Source: an uncultured Planctomycetota bacterium
Lineage (GTDB): Bacteria > Planctomycetota > Phycisphaerae > UBA1845 > Fen-1342
Assembly: GCA_900696535.1 (NCBI GenBank)
Contig: CAADGM010000070.1
Span: 1 to 34,876, forward strand
Length of the DNA stretch: 34,876 bases
Reading direction: 5' to 3'
Part shown: piece by piece, positions 32,443 to 34,876 of the stretch
How the letters are laid out: every line of letters starts with the position of its first letter
Numbering within the stretch: position 1 is the stretch's first letter
Program-made: the position numbers and the translations under genes
The notes under the pieces: model-generated
Told to the model about the DNA's origin: nothing
The model's database searches: none
What the model saw: only the letters and a program-made list of their open reading frames with translations

Positions 32443-33326
32443 GCGCCGCCCGCCGGCGCATCCGTATTCGGGGAACCAACGCGAAGCTCCCGAGAGTCAT
32501 CATCCCCGCTGCCCAGCCCACCGAGCACGCGACGCCAAACCCCGTCAGCTCTCATCCTTCGGTCTCTCCCGCTCCTTCTGCTGCTCCGACAACGCACGCA
32601 CCGGCCGAAACCCAGCACTGCGCGGCTCCAGCAGACGGCAACACGCCGCCGTCGATCCCGCGCCGGCGAAGCTGGCTCCGCTGGATCAGGCTGCTGAGCA
32701 TTGCGTCAGGCCTGGTCGCGGTCGGGTACTTGCTGCTCGCTTCGATGCGGCCGGCGTGGTACCAGCCTGTTCCCATCGACTTTGCGCGGTTGCCGGACGA
32801 CAAGTCCGCGCTCTTTGCGGTTGAGAACGCGATCAGCGCGGCGCTCAACGCCGGCCGACCGGCAACGATCACGCTCGACGAAGCGCAACTGAATCGCTGG
32901 ATCGCGGCGCGGGGCGAGCTGGACGCAGCCAGCCTCGCCTCTAGCGCCGGCTGGAGCGATCCAGTCGTGCGGCTCGAAGCCGGCACGATCCGCCTCGGCG
33001 CGCGACTCGAACGCGGGAAGGCCCCGTTTGTCATGTCGGTGGCACTGCGGCCGGTCGTGGACGACGGCGTGCTCGACGTGCGGATCGAGGCGATCTCGAT
33101 CGGGCGGGCCCGCGTTCCGGTCTCGCTGCTGCTCCCGTGGGTCCGCTCGCTCACCACCGAGTCGCTGCCGAACGAGCTCGCCCTGCATGACCGCGGCGTT
33201 CGCGTCGTCGGCCGGCTGGTCTGGCCGAACGGCCGGCGCGCGTTCCGCGTATCGAGCGTGGACGTCGAACTAGGCCACGTGACGTTTGTGCTCGAGCCGC
33301 TCGCAACCGTGCCCGGTCGGCGGTAG
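32439..33326 (+). CDS. Single-pass membrane protein of unknown function
   Basis: A protein of about 295 residues. I chose the GTG at 32439, which overlaps the FHA stop (GTGA) and follows GAGAAGGG; another GTG at 32415 is possible. The first 60 residues are Pro/Ala/Thr-rich and probably disordered. One membrane helix follows (IRLLSIASGLVAVGYLLLAS), then an extracytoplasmic part of about 210 residues with beta-rich repeats (VVRLEAGTIRLGARLERGKA; VLDVRIEAISIGRARVPVSL), similar in style to LmeA/DUF2993-like lipid-binding folds. That resemblance is weak. The FHA neighbour suggests a common complex or shared control. Confidence 0.7.
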   Translation: MSAARRRIRIRGTNAKLPRVIIPAAQPTEHATPNPVSSHPSVSPAPSAAPTTHAPAETQHCAAPADGNTPPSIPRRRSWLRWIRLLSIASGLVAVGYLLLASMRPAWYQPVPIDFARLPDDKSALFAVENAISAALNAGRPATITLDEAQLNRWIAARGELDAASLASSAGWSDPVVRLEAGTIRLGARLERGKAPFVMSVALRPVVDDGVLDVRIEAISIGRARVPVSLLLPWVRSLTTESLPNELALHDRGVRVVGRLVWPNGRRAFRVSSVDVELGHVTFVLEPLATVPGRR

Positions 33327-33398
33327 CGCGGCCGCGGGAGAGAGTGGGCGACTGCGCGGCGCTCCAGCGCACCGACCGGGCGGATATCATGTGCCGCG

Positions 33399-34004
33399 AT
33401 GAACGCACCTTCTACGTCCCCGCTGAACCCGCCGACCTGGTCCGCCGTCCTGCGCGAGCACGTCGCGCTCGTATCCGCCCTCGAGGCCGCTGGCCCAACG
33501 CTCGATGCGATCGTCGATGCCATCGTGACGTGCCTGCGGGCGGGCCGCTGCGTGTACATCCTTGGCAACGGCGGCAGCGCGGCCGACGCGCAGCACATCG
33601 CCGCCGAGCTGCTGGGCCGCTTCAAGGCCGAGCGATCGGCGCTGCCCGCCCTGGCCCTCACGACCGATTCCTCCACGCTCACCGCGATCGCGAACGACCT
33701 CGGCTACGAGCGCGTCTTCTCGCGGCAGCTCGAAGGGCTCCTGCGGCCGGGCGACGTGGTGTGGGCCCTCAGCACGAGCGGAAACTCACCCAACGTGATC
33801 GCCGCGGCGGAGCTGGTCCGATCCCGCGGCAACACGCTGATCGGTTTCACGGGCCGGGCCGGCGGCCGGCTCGCGCCGTTCTGCACGCACGCCTTCCGCG
33901 CCCCGCACACCTCCAGCGACCGCATCCAGGAGTGCCACCAGCTCGCTTACCACTACATCTGCGAGCGCGCGGAGGCGGCGTTTCGCGATAGTCCGCCGAG
34001 CTGA
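33399..34004 (+). CDS. gmhA: Phosphoheptose isomerase-like SIS-domain protein
   Basis: A 201-residue SIS protein of GmhA type, converting sedoheptulose 7-phosphate to heptose phosphate for LPS core or S-layer sugars. Motifs are YILGNGGSAADAQHIAAELL (about 53-72), ALTTDSSTLTAIANDLGYE (about 87-105), ALSTSGNSPNVIAAAE (about 123-138) and SSDRIQECHQLAYHYICE, with the catalytic Glu and His region. Length is normal. The ATG lies 72 bases after the preceding gene. No other heptose genes are nearby. Confidence 0.88.
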   Translation: MNAPSTSPLNPPTWSAVLREHVALVSALEAAGPTLDAIVDAIVTCLRAGRCVYILGNGGSAADAQHIAAELLGRFKAERSALPALALTTDSSTLTAIANDLGYERVFSRQLEGLLRPGDVVWALSTSGNSPNVIAAAELVRSRGNTLIGFTGRAGGRLAPFCTHAFRAPHTSSDRIQECHQLAYHYICERAEAAFRDSPPS

Positions 34005-34166
34005 AAACCCGCGTGGCAGTGACCCGATTGTGCTTATTGCTGCTGCGGACTTGGTAAGATGCGCTCGGTTGGCGGATTCCAGCCGGCACGGGTGCAGCGA
34101 TGCCGACCGTACGCGCTGATGACACGCGCTCGCGCGGACGACACTCGGCCTGCACGAGACCGGCCG

Positions 34167-34286
34167 GAAGCCGGTCCCCCGGAGGTGCAAGCCGGTCCGC
34201 CAGAGATCGAGGCCGGGGCCCTGCCGGTGCAGGCCGGTCTCTCAGAAGAGACCGGTCGGTCAGAGGAGGCCGGCCCGTCAGAGGTG
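34167..34286. repeat. Imperfect tandem repeats, 21 bases (four units) then 18 bases (two units)
   Basis: In one plus frame the units translate as EAGPPEV, QAGPPEI, EAGALPV, QAGLSEE, TGRSEE, AGPSEV. The first unit overlaps a perfect hairpin, GACCGGC (34158-34164) with GCCGGTC (34170-34176). The frame is not that of the RHS fragment just downstream. The array fills most of the 286-base space between gmhA and the RHS fragment. Unit periodicity is clear; whether it is translated is not. Confidence 0.65.
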
Positions 34287-34290
34287 CCCG

Positions 34291-34869
34291 GTGAAAACCA
34301 CGCGGGACATCTACGACGGCTTGGCGGCGATCGTCGAGTACGAGGACGAAGGCGGGGCGCCTGCCGATTGGACCCTGGCCCGCGAGTTCATCTGGGGCGA
34401 CCGGTTCCCCGAGCCGCTGGTGCTGATCGATCGCACCGACGCGGGCGACGTGCCGGCGGGCGCGGCGGAGAATCTCTACTACGTCCACGATGCACTGGGG
34501 TCAGTGGTCGGGCTGACCAGCGACCCCGCCGCCCTGGCCGCGCTGGATCCGAACTATCCCGGCGCCGGCGGGTCCGGAGGTGGGGCCGGCAGTGGCGGGT
34601 CTGGCGGCGGGGCCGGCGGCGGGGGTGGTGAGGGCGGTTCGGGTGGTGGCGGTTATAGCGGTGGGTCTGGCGGTGGCTCTGGCGGTGGCTCTGGGGGTGG
34701 GGCAGGCATCCTGCCCGCGCTCGTCGAGCGCTACGACTACGACCCCTACCAGCCCGTTGAAGAACCGCCGTTTTGCTACGCGGCGGTGAGTCGGGATGGG
34801 CTCGGGGTGATTGGCGTTGGAATCTGGTTCCGATCGCGCGGGTCCGTGGTGCGGGTTGTGAGCCGGTGA
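34291..34869 (+). pseudogene. Orphan RHS-repeat core fragment with Gly/Ser insertion
   Basis: The frame reads as the core of an RHS/YD-repeat protein: RDIYDGLAAIVEYED, AREFIWGDRFPEPLVLIDR and NLYYVHDALGSVVGLTSD (about residues 62-79), then VERYDYDPYQPV (about 145-156). Whole RHS proteins have over 1000 residues; here the repeat region is absent and the in-frame sequence upstream is repeat-derived. Residues 91-139 are almost only Gly and Ser, inserted between two core blocks that are normally close together. After DPYQP the 39 residues to the stop match no RHS tip I know. Most likely a decayed or displaced tip cassette. The GTG at 34291 is only the first candidate start. Confidence 0.65.
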
Positions 34870-34876
34870 TACAGGG

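Noticed and set aside
34028-34060. Promoter-like TTGTGC ... TAAGAT upstream of the heptad repeats
   Set aside because: Spacing between the boxes is 21 bases, too long, and no convincing gene follows.

Overview
The window is GC-rich, codon-dense bacterial DNA and most likely comes from a Planctomycetota genome, perhaps Phycisphaerae-like. This is inference from gene content: a dockerin-like Asp-rich remnant, a LuxR-type regulator with a poorly conserved sensory half, a YrdC/low-molecular-weight phosphatase fusion, a DUF2203 gene, an RHS-core fragment and many short palindromic repeats. The hydrogenase, Hdr and pyruvate:ferredoxin oxidoreductase genes point to an anaerobic or facultative lifestyle. 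A tRNA-Sec gene shows that the organism has, or recently had, selenocysteine decoding.

Layout. 1-1572: debris, namely a large serine recombinase lacking its catalytic domain (minus) next to a dockerin-like 3' remnant (plus). 1643-21245: one long plus-strand redox block. It starts with a LuxR-type regulator whose ATG lies just after a perfect palindrome. Next come a soluble HdrD-like (HdrC+HdrB fusion) protein, EtfB, EtfA, a membrane HdrDE/EMO-like oxidoreductase, HdrA, MvhD, MvhG, MvhA ([NiFe] hydrogenase, probably group 3c), a hydrogenase maturation protease, a stand-alone cyclic-nucleotide-binding-domain protein, a receiver-only response regulator and a membrane histidine kinase. After a 474-base gap come pyruvate:ferredoxin oxidoreductase (nifJ) and a dihydroorotate-dehydrogenase-like flavoprotein. 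21390-30907: ordinary genes (NCS2/AzgA-type permease, zinc-ribbon membrane protein, DUF2203, rpiB, YrdC-LMW-PTP fusion, a small basic protein, tRNA-Sec, short asparaginase, zinc alcohol dehydrogenase, gcvT, PAP2 phosphatase). 30908-31977: a gene-free stretch with two related tandem palindromic repeat arrays. 31978-34004: FHA protein, single-pass membrane protein, gmhA. 34167-34869: heptad-coding tandem repeats and an orphan RHS core with a Gly/Ser insertion.

How the genes may work together (inference). NifJ would reduce ferredoxin with electrons from pyruvate. HdrA with MvhADG would couple ferredoxin, H2 and a third redox partner by flavin-based bifurcation or confurcation. No separate hdrB or hdrC is present, so the HdrC-HdrB fusion at 2665-3858 is the obvious partner for HdrA. 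EtfAB and the membrane HdrDE/EMO-like protein would link the same electrons to the quinone pool. A [NiFe]-Hdr module, an ETF and a quinone-linked HdrD-type membrane enzyme in one gene run is the most interesting feature of the window. Both HdrD-like proteins have lost every cysteine of their first CCG domain and keep the second in reduced form.
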